A DNA stretch of 64,000 bases, taken from Siphonodentalium dalli (Eukaryota > Mollusca > Scaphopoda > Gadilida > Siphonodentaliidae). Positions 1 through 11,159 of the stretch are shown here, in pieces. A program made the position numbers and the translations under genes. Under the pieces are notes generated by a model. The model searched no databases. It was not told the origin of the DNA and was given only the letters and a program-made list of their open reading frames with translations. Positions within the stretch are counted from its first letter, which is position 1; the number at the start of each line of letters is the position of its first letter. The stretch lies in NCBI GenBank assembly GCA_032622095.1, contig CP136061.1, positions 258,698,077 through 258,762,076 on the forward strand, given 5' to 3'.

Positions 1-1140
1 GCTTCATTCGTATTTTATTATTAATAACACTCCAGTAATGAGAGTTCGCATGTCAAAACCATTGTTAAGTGAATGTAAATAGTGGAATTTCAGATACAAG
101 TCTAATTAGCAAAATAAAGGGTAATCAAAACATGATGGCATACATTTTTGAAAAAGGACAAAACATTGAAAAATAGTATGTAAATCATATTCAGACTAAA
201 TTACTTCAATCACTGTAATAGCTGTGTTTACAAACCAATGATTTCAACACACGTAATGTCGTTATTGGACAGATATCAATATTGCATATAAGATTGCATT
301 TGATATAGTTTGCCATACGTGTTCTTCTTGATGGCGATGCTGTTTGCAGACTTTTATTTTTATTTTTGCACATTTACCCACATTCTGTTTAAAACCACAT
401 TTTCGGACCAGATTTGCAGTACAAATAGTCCGAAACAGTTTCATTTCCACCAGCAAGCATTACTTCAGCGCCAGTCAATCACAATATATATCAGCAAAGC
501 GATGCAGCCATTCAGGCGATTGTCGGAGTTCCTACACAGTGGTGGATTCGCCACATTGCTGACAATAAAGTTCCTGTCACATTTGTAATTTCATACAAAA
601 TACAGATCACAGCAAATATTTAAACAGTACAGGCGTAAGTGAAGAGTTCTAGTTGATCAATACTACCTAGCAATGATAATAGAAGTACGTATTCCAAGAA
701 TGTCAGTTATCACCAGTTTGGAGAGGTTGATATAACGGTCGTTCGTAAATATATGTGTGTTGTGACGTGCTACTGCTATCACATGTAGAAGTTATGTGTA
801 GCGACGGTAATGTGACACAGAGCTAAATTCGCCAGACTCTGTAATGCGAAGCTCGTCTGAGTCTGGTTTTAATCAACATGATTTGCCTTGGGTCTCTCTG
901 CACCTGTAGTCCTCACAGGGAACGGGTATTGGTGAACTTTTTAAAACAATTTTTATCGTATTTTATTGTCGAATGAATAAACGATATAAATATATAGTGA
1001 TAAAATTTTAAGAACAACGAGTTTACATAACAAAATTAGTAATTTATTTCACGAAAATGAGTGTAGCGTGTACACGTATATCTCACGCATGGAATGGATA
1101 TATCACAATCAGATCAGGAAATCAGTGCACAATGCATCAC
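1..1140. other. No gene recognised
   Basis: AT-rich sequence with only short unsupported reading frames on both strands. No domain, splice-supported exon or mobile-element terminus was recognised here. Confidence 0.5.
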
Positions 1141-1144
1141 TCAG

Positions 1145-2018
1145 ATATATATTAATTGAAGGCACACAATCAAGTATACATAGAGGAAATACAACGAGTT
1201 ATGTAGGTATATATTAATTGAAAGCACACAATCAAGTATACATAGAGGAAATACAACGAGTTATGTAGGTATATATTAATTGAAGGCACACAATCAAGTA
1301 TACATAGAGGAAATACAACGAGTTATGAAGGCACACAATCAAGTATACATAGAGGAAACACAACGAGTTATGTAGGCACACAATCAAGTATACATAGAGG
1401 AAATACAACGAGTTATGTAGGCACACAATCAAGTATACATAGAGGAAATACAACGAGTTATGTAGGCACACAATCAAGTATACATAGAGGAAATACAACG
1501 AGTTATGTAGGCACACAATCAAGTATACATAGAGGAAATACAACGAGTTATGTAGGCACACAATCAAGTATATATAGAGGAAATACAACGAGTTATGTTG
1601 GGATATATAGAATGGTCTCCCCTATATATAGAGGAAATACAACGAGTTATGTTGGGATATATAGAGTGATCTCCCCTATATATAGAGGAAATACAACGAG
1701 ATATGTTGGGATATATAGAGTGATCTCCCCTATACATAGAGGAAATACAACGAGTTATGTTGGGATATATTAATTGAAGGCACACAATCAAGTATACATA
1801 GAGGAAATACAACGAGTTATGTTGGGATATATTAATTGAAGGCACACAATCAAGTATACATAGAGGAAATACAACGAGTTATGTTGGGATATATTAATTG
1901 AAGGCACACAATCAAGTATACATAGAGGAAATACAACGAGTTATGTTGGGATATATTAATTGAAGGCACACAATCAAGTATACATAGAGGAAATACAACG
2001 AGTTATGTTGGGATATAA
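1145..2018. repeat. 46-67-bp tandem repeat array
   Basis: About 17 head-to-tail copies of a unit containing GGCACACAATCAAGTATACA followed by TAGAGGAAATACAACGAGTT. Units vary in length because the spacer between cores is either short or carries an ATATATTAATTGA segment. A middle block (about 1600-1740) uses a different spacer with GGTCTCCCCTATATAT or GTGATCTCCCC. Long minus-strand frames across it are only the repeat read through, not genes. Confidence 0.9.
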
Positions 2019-2125
2019 AATTTTATGAAACGAGTTTGATAAATTTGATTCACAATGAGTCGTAGACGAGTTGTGAATGAAATTTTTGAAACGAGTTTCA
2101 TAAGTTGTTATATCCCAGCATAACT
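2003..2125. repeat. Inverted repeat closing the tandem array
   Basis: GTTATGTTGGGATATA at the end of the array is matched in inverse orientation by TATATCCCAGCATAAC about 100 bp later. AAACGAGTTT-type sequence lies between them. This looks like the palindromic end of a mobile element from which the array expanded. The class is not known. Confidence 0.5.
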
Positions 2126-2128
2126 AGT

Positions 2129-2533
2129 TGAAGATATGGTATATCACATGGAAATTCTAGAGTTGTATGCCTTATTAACAAATCAAAATCATTAAAAAGA
2201 GGTGCAACATGCATACATTTACAACGTGGCTGAGACGTTTCACAACCGTATACGACAGTATGGCGCGCTCTGGGGCTGGCGACGGAATATGTAGTCCCCA
2301 AATTTACCTCTTTGTTTGTGTCTATTTTCGTTAGTGCAAAGAAGTTGGACAATAATTTAACTTTAAGGAACAAAGAAATCACTCTGCATTTTATGGCGTT
2401 GGTGTTATGCGCGGCTTTTCGAAATAGTATTAATCCGCCTGAACCAATGTAAAGACGCGCGGTAATTGTTTGTCGCGATGCCAAGTGGTACGGTACTAAT
2501 TTGCACGCGGAGCCCGGGAAGCACACGCCTATT
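2129..2533. mobile_element. Possible 405-bp insertion with 10-bp flanking direct repeat
   Basis: The segment is bracketed by identical 10-bp copies of CATAACTAGT (2119-2128 and 2534-2543), as expected of a target-site duplication. It is less AT-rich than its surroundings and contains an open minus-strand frame of 142 codons (2098-2526) with no domain I recognise. No poly-A tail or terminal repeat was seen, so the class is unknown and chance is possible. Confidence 0.3.
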
Positions 2534-2613
2534 CATAACTAGTGACAGATAAGGCAATATGTATTGGGTTTTGTTTAAATGATATAATAGGGGGTTTCAT
2601 GTGATATTTAGAG

Positions 2614-2752
2614 GTTATTACTTGGTAAGTTGGATATCGGCCGGAATATCAGTCCAAGATAACTTCATATCAGCCTGAGATATATATCAGGCTAATATGA
2701 AGCTACGAGGGCTGATATGTCTCGACCAATACCAAACTATCCAAGTAATAAC
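2614..2752. mobile_element. MITE-like 139-bp inverted-repeat element
   Basis: Begins GTTATTACTTGG and ends CCAAGTAATAAC, an exact 12-bp terminal inverted repeat. Inside is a second inverted pair, CTTCATATCAGCCTGA and TCAGGCTAATATGAAG, so the whole element can fold on itself. No coding capacity. The superfamily is not assigned. Confidence 0.6.
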
Positions 2753-3226
2753 ATCGGTATTTATAGATCAACAGTATTATGGTAATACCATCACTATCCA
2801 GTCCAATTTCAGTTCATCGGTGTAAACATAAAACTGAATGGACAACACATATAATATTAATTAAATAAATTAACTTGCATCTTAAATACAACGCTGAAGC
2901 GTTGTAAATTTGTGTATGACCATCAGAAGCCTATGTGTGAGCTCACTGCTGATAAATATGTAATAAGCAATACACATCTTTTTCATAATGAATGACTACT
3001 TATCATAATTACGAATAGTGTACTACATCACTAGAATTTTTTTTATCCGTAGTTACGATTACACGGATCAAGAAACCAAGTGTCAGGTCAACTGAAAATG
3101 TACTCACAACATGGGAGGTTCTAAACATACTGATGCAATGATGCAATAACTTGCCATAATTATATATATCTCTCTCAAGCGGGTGGCGAACGTAAGCGTA
3201 CTTTTGAAGTACTATATATAGAGAGA

Positions 3227-3346
3227 GGATCTACAACTTGTCCTCAATTCATAGCAAGATTTACAAAGCAAGTCCACTAAACCAGACCTAATTTACTGGA
3301 CTCGTTACGTGTAAATGTTGATATAAACTGGGGGCGAGTTGTAGAT
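3227..3346. mobile_element. Foldback-type repeat, family A copy 1
   Basis: GGATCTACAACTTGTCC at the left is inverted relative to GGGGCGAGTTGTAGATC at the right. The interior contains AATTTACTGGACTCGTTACG. A second copy lies at 15639-15790. The similarity continues beyond the palindrome to about 3490 and again, after an inserted foldback element, to about 4080. The family therefore has a longer body than the palindrome. Confidence 0.55.
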
Positions 3347-3652
3347 CATATTTATTACTTGATCCAGTACAGCCTTAAAACATACTTATAAATCAATAAA
3401 TGGTACGTGGAAATAACAGCGGCTTCCATATGGCATGCGACAACATTCCACTTTTCGGTGTCCGCGTAAATAAATAGTCCCAGATAAATAATATTCGTTG
3501 ACTTCTTTAACCCTTTACCCAACAAACCGGCCAAAACCGGCCAAATAAAGCTTCAACAGCCTAAAATATCTTCGGTCTGTCTCAATACAACCATACAAAT
3601 ATGGATATCATTGGAACCGGCTCATTGACCACATTGTGATGGTTACAGTTAT

Positions 3653-3872
3653 GCCCTGTGCCAATGCATTCTCTTATATATGCGAGTCGACCATAGGTCG
3701 CCTCGCATATATAAGAGAATGCATTGGCCTAAAAAAAATCTTTTTTTACCATTTATTCTTACATTCTTTAACAATTTTATAATTTGTATTGTGTTAAGCC
3801 AATGCATTCTCTTATATATGCGAGGCGACCTATGGTCGACTCGCATATATAAGAGAATGCATTGGCACAGGG
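3653..3872. mobile_element. Foldback element, family B (two palindromes)
   Basis: Two near-perfect palindromes of about 68 bp face each other. Each contains CCAATGCATTCTCTTATATA, a GTCGACCATAGGTCGCC-like centre, and the inverse arm. The edges are CCCTGTGCC and GGCACAGGG, so the entire element is also an inverted repeat. The spacer is AT-rich. It interrupts a family A element whose halves lie on both sides, so it inserted later. Confidence 0.7.
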
Positions 3873-4114
3873 CCGTTCTGTTGGGTAAAGGATTAATAGC
3901 GTACATTTAATAAAATATCCTTTCAAACTGTATCAGTATCAGTCACATACACCATTTTATATAGATATTTTTAGACGTAGAGTGCGGAATGTAAACATAC
4001 GACCATCGGGGACACCGGGAGTCAAAGTGACGTTTGCGCAACAATCATACATTTGGTTACACTTGGCACTATTTCATGTTATACAACGACCGTTTTATGT
4101 ATATAACTATTAAA

Positions 4115-4431
4115 GAATGAATGTAATAATACATGCCTATGGAATATAAAGATTGTCCCCGAAAGCCATATGCTTCGTTACATGAAAATAACAGATAGTA
4201 CGAAGCAAATGAGATATCTCCAGTAAGATGCATGTTCCGGGTGTGCATGGAAAGCAAATTGCAGCAAAATTTATACTTCCGCTGAGATGAATCACATTTT
4301 GCCAGAAGGTGGCGCTGTGGGCTGAACCTGATTAGGATTAGATTGAGGCACATCCTTCTCAGTATAAGCGTGCGGTGATTCAAACCCCTATGTAGGGCCC
4401 GCGTAACCTTCTGTGGATGCTGCTGCATCAT
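4115..4431 (-). pseudogene. Duplicated fragment of the Spec3-like last exon and 3' UTR
   Basis: This segment is highly similar to 4683-4996, the last ~45 codons of the Spec3-like gene plus its downstream sequence. The copy keeps the stop-codon region and the PPxYTEKD-type context but carries substitutions. It ends abruptly at 4431 against a foldback element. It lacks upstream exons and an acceptor, so it is a dead partial duplicate. Confidence 0.75.
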
Positions 4432-4433
4432 TT

Positions 4434-4654
4434 ACCCTGTGTCAATGCATTCTCTTATATATGCGAGTCGACAATAGGTCGCCTCGCATATATCAGAGAA
4501 AGCATTGGCCTAACAATTTTTTACAATTTTAATAATTTTGTCTTGTATTCTTTAACAATTTTATAATTTCACCCATACAGAGCCCCAGACAAACATGAGC
4601 AGACGACACTCTTCTATATGCTTCTATATATGTGTGGGGCTCCCTGCAGGGTAA
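4434..4654. mobile_element. Foldback element, family B, rearranged copy
   Basis: Left edge ACCCTGTGTCAATGCATTCTC, then the family B palindrome (with point changes), then an AT-rich spacer. It ends in a different right half: CAGAGCCCCAGACAAAC to GTGTGGGGCTCCCTGCAGGGT. The same right half recurs at 45300-45376, so this is a shared variant and not a random truncation. Confidence 0.55.
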
Positions 4655-4855
4655 TGGATGTTTTCCGCATTTTATAAATGAGTCATCGAATGTAATGTCT
4701 ATGGAGTAGAAAAATTGTCCCGAAAGCCATATGCTTCGTTACGTGATGAACAGAACAGATAGCACGAAGCAAATTAGATATTTCCAGTTAGATTCATGTT
4801 CCGGGTTTGCATGGAAAGCAAATTGCAGCAAAATTTATACTTCCGCTAAGATGAA

Positions 4856-5451
4856 TCACATTTTGCCAGAAGGTGGCGCTGTGGGCTGAACCTGATTAGG
4901 ATTAGATTGAGGCACATCCTTCTCAGTATAAGCGGGCGGTGGTTCAAACCCCTCTGCAGGGCCCGCGTAACCTGCCTGTGGATGATGCTGCAGCACAGCA
5001 CCATATCCCTGCTGCGGAGGGGCTGCGTATCCCTGCTGAGGCTGGCCTGAATAACCTGGCTGCGGTTGAACACTATCAGCGGGCGGTGGTTCAAACCCAT
5101 GTGTAGGGCCCGCGTAACCTGCCTGTGGATTATGCTGCATCACAGCACCGTATCCCTGCTGTGGAGGGGCTGCGTATCCCTGCTGAGGCTGGCCTGAATA
5201 ACCTGGCTGCGGTTGAACACTATCAGCGGGCGGTGGTTCAAACCCCTGTGTAGGGCCCGCGTAACCTGCCTGTGGATTATGCTGCATCACAGCACCGTAT
5301 CCCTGCTGCGGAGGGGCTGCGTATCCCTGCTGAGGCTGGTCTGAATAACCTGGCTGCGGTTGATCACTATAAGCAGGCTGTGGTGGGTAGCCCGCTGCCT
5401 GTTGCCCATAACGGTCTTGATCTGTCGGTGGGTTGTTATGGTAATACTCAG
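4856..5451 (-). CDS. Spec3-like protein, exon 3 (Pro/Gln/Gly/Tyr-rich tail)
   Basis: Last coding exon, encoding residues 103-300. The acceptor is CCCTTTGCAG just above 5451; one base from exon 2 completes the first codon (Ala). The product is low-complexity and hydrophilic, with GYAAPPQQGY, GAVMQHNPQAGYAGP and GFEPPPA motifs. A 49-residue (147-bp) unit occurs three times in tandem with few differences. The chain ends PTAPPSGKM before the stop. PPxY-like segments such as PPPAYTE could bind WW domains (inference). An open frame continues 5' to 5470, but that part is intron read-through. Confidence 0.82.
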
Positions 5452-6188
5452 CTGCAAAGGGAGAGAACAATGTTATTTAAATCCGGTTATAACAGCGTAT
5501 AAATTGAGAAAACAATGTTATTTAAATTCAGTTCTAAAATGTATATCGGAATGGTCTATTATTCATTTGGAGGGATGTTCTGTAATCATAGCAGACGACA
5601 TACATAAAACATATAATACAAGAGCAGAATGATTTCTTTGAATGCCCCTTCTATATACAGACGAATGAATCCGTATGTTGGCACGACTAGATGACCAATC
5701 AGTGCCCATCACCAGCATCGAAGATATTCTTTTCGGCATAACGCACAATAACGGTACTTTTAATTGGCGATTTTTCGAGACAGTACAATAAATCGTGAAA
5801 TCTATAGACATAATTTAGTAACCATTATTCCCGTTGATGTGAGTCTTCGCCCACAGCCACAACAACAACCTGTCTCATTTGATTGCGAGACGGTGCCCCT
5901 ATACAAGTATCCGCCCGTGATCGTCCCCGTAAAAATAAAAAAAACGAACTATTATCAAATTACTTCCTGAAACACAATCATGCCAGGGGAGTTGATCCTT
6001 ACTAAGTTTGGTAACTTGTTCTCCGATCCCCTGTGAACCCACACCAATGAGTATCAAAATGATATATTACGTTAAACAAAATTACATACATACATTTGTG
6101 GGTCGCAATAAATACGTTCAAATTAGAATACTTCATATTTATTTGAGGGAAATGTTCAGATAATAAGATCAATAAACGACCTATGTCG

Positions 6189-6522
6189 GTGAGTATTTAG
6201 TACAGCACGGGCTAAATGCCTATATATAAAGTATATAAAGCCTATATAGTATATGTGTGAGTATTTAGTACAGCACGGGCTAAATGCCTATATATAAAGT
6301 ATATAAAGCATATATAGTATATGGGTGAGTATTTAGTACAGCACGGGCTAAATGCCTATATATAAAGTATATAAAGCCTATATAGTATATGGGTGAGTAT
6401 TTAGTACAGCACGGGCTAAATGCCTATATAGAAAGTATATAAAGCCTATATAGTATATGGGTGAGTATTTAGTACAGCACGGGCTAAATGCCTATATATA
6501 AAGTATATCAAGCCTATATACA
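6189..6522. repeat. 68-bp minisatellite, five copies
   Basis: GTGAGTATTTAGTACAGCAC begins copies at 6189, 6257, 6325, 6393 and 6461, an exact 68-bp period. Copies are nearly identical, differing by single bases such as GTGTG versus GGGTG. The remainder of the unit is TATATA-rich. Confidence 0.95.
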
Positions 6523-6612
6523 GAATGAATGGCTTGGAGTTGACTATGCCAAAATAATGGTCCGAGAGGAGGGATATAGTCCACGAGCCGAGGGCCACTA
6601 TTTTGGTATATT

Positions 6613-7482
6613 ATATCTCACGTGACTTTCTCGCATTCTGATTGGCTGGCCACTGCTATACTATTTTACGATAGTACCCCAGTAGGATTCCTACATGCCT
6701 ATTATGCTTTTTCTATTTATAGTAACAAACTCATTTCGCGAAATCGGGCTGCCGCCTGAAGATACGGCCAATTTTAAACTATACCTTGTGCGATATTTGT
6801 TGCAATATCGGTATAGCATTATATTTATTGGTGAATTTCAATGATCTTACAGATTTCCGATGATATCAAGCCAATTTATTTAATTGTTTGTCCGTTTAGT
6901 TGGCAAGCGGCCAGTCCTAATTTTTGCAAAGCCAGTGGACGTTATTTATAATTTCCTTTTCCGGTTAATCGAAGGTAAACAAGTTAATTCTAAAATTTCG
7001 CCAAAATGACTTTGCCAATGACGTATTTATATAAATTAATGTATGAATCATGAAGAGATGCTGTTAGATGTAACTAATGACATAGTTATGCTCCCCTGCC
7101 ATCGTCAAAATATTGCCGTAAATAATTGTAAAATCTGAGACCGATTTCCAAAATTCAAGGTAAATAAAAATGTGACAAAATCAGACTCAGAAATTGTGTG
7201 AGAATTGGCACAAATGTTCGATATAATATAATATATAATGAATGTCTCGTCGTTGAATAAGCCAAAATAGTGGTCCTCGAGGAGGAATAGTCCACTCGCC
7301 TGCGGCTCGTAGACTATTCCTCCTCGAGGACCACTATTTTGGCATAGTCAACTCCAAGCCATTCATTATCGATATAATAGTCAACGACAAGACATTCATT
7401 ATTTATTATATTGTATCGAACTATCGTAAAATAGTATAGCAGTGTGCAGCCAATCAGAATGCGAGAAGGTCATGTGAGATAT
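6613..7482. mobile_element. Inverted-repeat DNA element in intron 2
   Basis: An arm of about 62 bp at 6613-6675 (ATATCTCACGTGAC to TTTTACGATAG) is inverted at 7421-7482 with few mismatches. Inside the right half is a long hairpin (7261-7343) with arms GCCAAAATAGTGGTCCTCGA / TCGAGGACCACTATTTTGGC. A degenerate relative of that hairpin lies at about 6525-6605. No transposase frame was found, so this is nonautonomous and of unassigned superfamily. Confidence 0.6.
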
Positions 7483-7638
7483 GATATATATAGATCTGAT
7501 ATATGGTTTCTAGCGTAATTCGCTACTCGGAATCATCAGAAAACAAAATTTCCTGAAATATATCTGCGAAACCATACTATTGATGCTTGACTATACCTGA
7601 CATTCCAATGAAACCATACTATTCATATATGACTATAC

Positions 7639-7824
7639 CTGACATTCCAATAAAAAAGACGCCCCAGATACAACTCCAGATCCAGCCGGTTAACAGGAAT
7701 AAAGTTAGCAATAACTGCAACAGACCGATCCCGAAACTAATACAGCACGCCCCAAATCGCTTATATGGACCCATGTCCTCGTTCCTGCTGCAACAGAATG
7801 CCGAGAAGCCAGCTATGATGGTGC
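7639..7824 (-). CDS. Spec3-like protein, exon 2 (membrane core)
   Basis: Encodes residues 41-102. The acceptor TTTCTTTGCAG ends at 7825 and the donor CAG|GTATAG begins at 7638. It continues exon 1 into TIIAGFSAFCC, then a charged linker SRNEDMGPYKR, then a long hydrophobic stretch (about residues 64-101) able to span the membrane. The donor lies in a ~43-bp tandem duplication, so a second identical GGAATGTCAG|GTATAG lies 43 bp further on. Using it would add a TAG stop after a few residues, so the first is taken as functional. Confidence 0.8.
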
Positions 7825-8307
7825 CTGCAAAGAAAATGTAAATAACAGAATAATAAGCCGGGCCTATCTTCTCGTCTATGGTGTATAGCGTGACGGAAAC
7901 CCAGCATGTATTTTCCCTGGTGAAATACGAAGTTCCAAGTAATACAAATTTTTTCTTCTTGATATTAAACAAGATAACACGTTTTGAATCGATTGAAACA
8001 CGTAAAGTAAAGTTATCTTCTGGAAACCAAATGTGGACGGACGAATGACAGACTGCCAGGCAGATTATACAACCATGACGAAAATCCAGCAAACATTGTT
8101 CATGTGCGTATGAACAGATGATATATAACAAATGACTGGATGATCGACTTGTGGTCATTGGATTTTTAACGGCAGAGTAAATAAACGAAGATTCACATGT
8201 TGATTATAAACACTCGTAGCTCTGTGTTTGTTTACTTACTCGTTGACGGATGTAACCAGTTAACAGCCATTGTGAGTGACCCCATCCCATGGCGCCTCAC
8301 ACATGCA

Positions 8308-8330
8308 TACTCTCTCTCTCTCTCGTTCTG
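8308..8330. repeat. (CT)n microsatellite
   Basis: An uninterrupted CT run of about ten dinucleotides following CATGCATACT. It lies within a pyrimidine-rich stretch that continues to about 8440. Confidence 0.8.
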
Positions 8331-8795
8331 CCTCCTGCTATCCCTAAATATTCTCCCTTTTTTCCATCCCTAACTCCATTTCTCATAAAACAGTTATTTC
8401 CATCCCTTCTCGTCTGATCTATACCCCTCCCTCACTTATTGGGGAAGGGGCATGTCGCCAAATAGGAGAAAACTCCTCGTTTCCATACATCAACTCTTCT
8501 ATTTTGCATATATTATGTTATTTGTTTTAGATTTGGAAATAAATATATGTTTACACTAATGACCCTGATCGATCTTCCAGTCATTCCTTATAATTATATA
8601 CCAGTACATTTAATATATCATTAATAACACGAACACCTGTTCAAAACTAAATAACAAAAACAATTGTAAGTAACATGTTGCTAAAATTCCAACACAGTCT
8701 CACAATAACAACGCCCGGCGAGCGCGTGTACATGATCATATTGAAGTGACGTAGGTGGTTCATCGCTTTTTATGCAGTGGCGTCTGCAGTTATTG

Positions 8796-8986
8796 CTCGC
8801 ATATATAAGAGAATGCATTGGCCTAAAACACTTTTTACCATTTTTTCTTACATTCTTTAACAATTTTATAATTTTTAATGTGTTAAGCCAATGCATTCTC
8901 TTATATATGCGAGGCGACCTATGGTCGACTCGCATATATAAGAGAATGCATTAGCACAGGGCCCTTCTGTTGGGTAAAGGGTTAAA
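8796..8986. mobile_element. Foldback element, family B, left-truncated
   Basis: The right palindrome is complete (8887-8953). The left one has only its inner half, starting GCTCGCATATATAAGAGAAT. The spacer matches the 3653-3872 copy. The right flank CTTCTGTTGGGTAAAGGGTT is shared with that copy (at 3877), so element plus flank share an origin. Confidence 0.65.
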
Positions 8987-8989
8987 CAT

Positions 8990-10082
8990 CACTACCATAA
9001 TTCGTGTCAGTACATATAATGAAATGAGGATTAATCAGTTGACCACGACGAACACACGAATAGATTTGAATTCCCGTTGAACCGTAGCTATTATACTGAT
9101 GACGGATATCAGTAGCCCAGGACACGTAGATTGTATATATTGATTGATATGGTGTATAACATTCCTTAAGCAGAGTTTAGAGTTAACCTTCCTGGACTAG
9201 GCTGTCTCGCCATAGTTGAGGAAGTCGCGATACAAAATGCGAGGCAGAGTTCAGTCCCCTCGCTCGATTATCCCTCTTTTATCGAATTCACAAAACGGTA
9301 ATATCCACACCCAACAATTATTAGAGGTAAATAATTATACATACATTAGTTAGAGGTAAATAAATACACCTACATTAGTTTAATTCAGTATGTGATGCAC
9401 CTGTTATACATGTATGTAATCTTTCGTTTACAATATTGTTTCAACCGAACAAAAAAACAGAAGGTATATGACACGCTGAATACACCTTTATATTAACAAA
9501 CACATGAAACCGCTCATTGACTGAACAGGCAACGGTGATTATTTGGAAACAGATGGAAAGAGCAATGCATCAATTTTCTGTAGTGATGTTTGCTCTGAAA
9601 AGAACATATATATACATGTACATGTATGTACCGTTTAATGTCTAGCATCAACACTGAAGCTGGAATGTTTATGATATATAACTCTCAACATTTCTTAGCG
9701 TTATGTGTGATTAATGACACCGTATAATGCAGTGTCACACGTCACGGGACAAGTTCCACCCGACTGACTACAATACAGAGCACGCAAGTAACTGTACTAC
9801 ACTTACTCTCGAGAGCCTACCAGTCATACTTGATACATGTACGTTTATTGTTTCCTGATGACATGCGCACCTGTACAATCCTTATTTGGTCGTGTGTGTG
9901 TAATATGTTCGACATGTTATTTATGTTATTATTATCTGTGAAGTTGTGAACCTGCCAAATTATTTGATTATTCAATGTACAATATTAACTGCTCAAAAAT
10001 AAAAGAATACACAGCAGTTATTGGGTACATATATATCTTTATATTCGCCAAAATCTGTCTCTAACATTTACAAGAAATTATG
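8990..10082. other. No gene recognised
   Basis: AT-rich intronic sequence. No tandem array, element terminus or coding segment was recognised. Confidence 0.5.
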
Positions 10083-10088
10083 TACAGC
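10083..10088. repeat. Polinton target-site duplication, left
   Basis: TACAGC, identical to 15424-15429. A 6-bp duplication is characteristic of Polinton/Maverick insertion. Confidence 0.85.
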
Positions 10089-10400
10089 AGTAGTGTTATT
10101 TACTGATGACGACCCCCATGATCGGCCATTTTATGATCCCTGCAACTAGTTTTGGCTCTAACTGTAGGTCAAGGTCAAGGTCAGGTCAAGGTCAGGTCAG
10201 TAGGCTATGGTCAGCTCTGAGTTTTGTCTCTAACTGTAGGCTCGGGAAAAACCCAGTGTTGTATTTATAAATAATGTAATGGAAAAAAACTATCGTAAGC
10301 GAACAACACGTGATATTTTATTAGAGGTTAGGTGAACTTCAGCAACTAGGCTCTAAATGTAGGCTCGGGAAAAACCCAGTGTTATATTTATAAATGATGT
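10089..10400 (+). repeat. Polinton left terminal inverted repeat
   Basis: Matches the reverse complement of 15112-15423 through the GATGACGACCCCCATGATCGG block, a run of AGGTCA-type hexamers (about 10168-10203), and two GGCTCGGGAAAAACCC boxes that are each followed by TATTTATAAATRATGT. The similarity ends at about 10400. The arms differ by scattered substitutions and small indels. Confidence 0.88.
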
Positions 10401-10905
10401 CTTGGGTATTTTCCATACGAGTTATTTATGTCTTGGGGTTTCCCATAGTTAAGTTTAGTTACAGGTTCTCTCAGGCAAAGACTTTACAAATTAACTTAAA
10501 TATGTGCACACAGTAAATGGGATACGCGTGGATCGCAATGTTTACGTTTTCTTATCTACTTACAATGAATGGGGTGACATACTGTAAGCAGCAGCGTGTG
10601 TGTGCTTATCAAAAGTAAATATACCAAGGACAGTTATGTAGGCTTATATGAGTTACTCCGATCGTTCATATCCCAGATTAGGGTGCATGTGATAGTCTGC
10701 AAATAAGATGTATATTTGTTAAATTCAGGAATACCATATAATCCACAATATTGTTATGTTTACCAGATAACTAAACGCCAACACTTTCTTTGAATGACAG
10801 TTATTTATATAATACTAGAATATGGTCCCAATTGTATAATTTATGACATATGTATAGTGTATACAAAAAAAACCCCAAATCACAATATTAGTTATTTGTT
10901 TGCAG

Positions 10906-11034
10906 ATGGATAATACTCTATGTTACAAACGTGGACTTACCTTTGACGATGAAAAGCAATTTAAATGGACATGTATAGAACTGATGAACCTCGAACAAGT
11001 CACCAGAATGAGCCTGCACTTTTTTAATATATAA
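10906..11034 (+). CDS. Small ORF of 42 codons in the Polinton, unknown
   Basis: ATG to TAA, preceded by a TTTGTTTGCAG acceptor-like sequence. It could be the end of a broken longer gene or a chance frame. No domain was recognised. It sits between the left terminal repeat and the zinc-finger/ATPase frames, on the same strand. Confidence 0.25.
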   Translation: MDNTLCYKRGLTFDDEKQFKWTCIELMNLEQVTRMSLHFFNI

Positions 11035-11159
11035 ATTATACTTATCTTTTTATGTAATTATTCTTTGGAATCACTCAAAATAAAATTTAAATGCAAATAT
11101 ATTTCTGAATGATCACCATTAGAATACTTTGTATTTTGGACTATTTGACTACTATACAC

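Larger units (their letters stand above)
5452..7638 (-). other. Intron 2 of the Spec3-like gene
   Basis: 2,187 bp, GT donor at 7638 and AG acceptor at 5452 on the minus strand. It contains the 68-bp minisatellite (6189-6522) and an inverted-repeat element (6613-7482). No other coding segment was recognised. Confidence 0.75.

Noticed and set aside
1232-1845. Minus-strand frames of 118 and 93 codons across the tandem array
   Set aside because: Pure read-through of the repeat unit.
7619-8158. 179-codon minus-strand frame as a single membrane protein
   Set aside because: Only 7639-7824 is exon 2 of the Spec3-like gene. The upstream part reads through the intron past a good acceptor at 7825.
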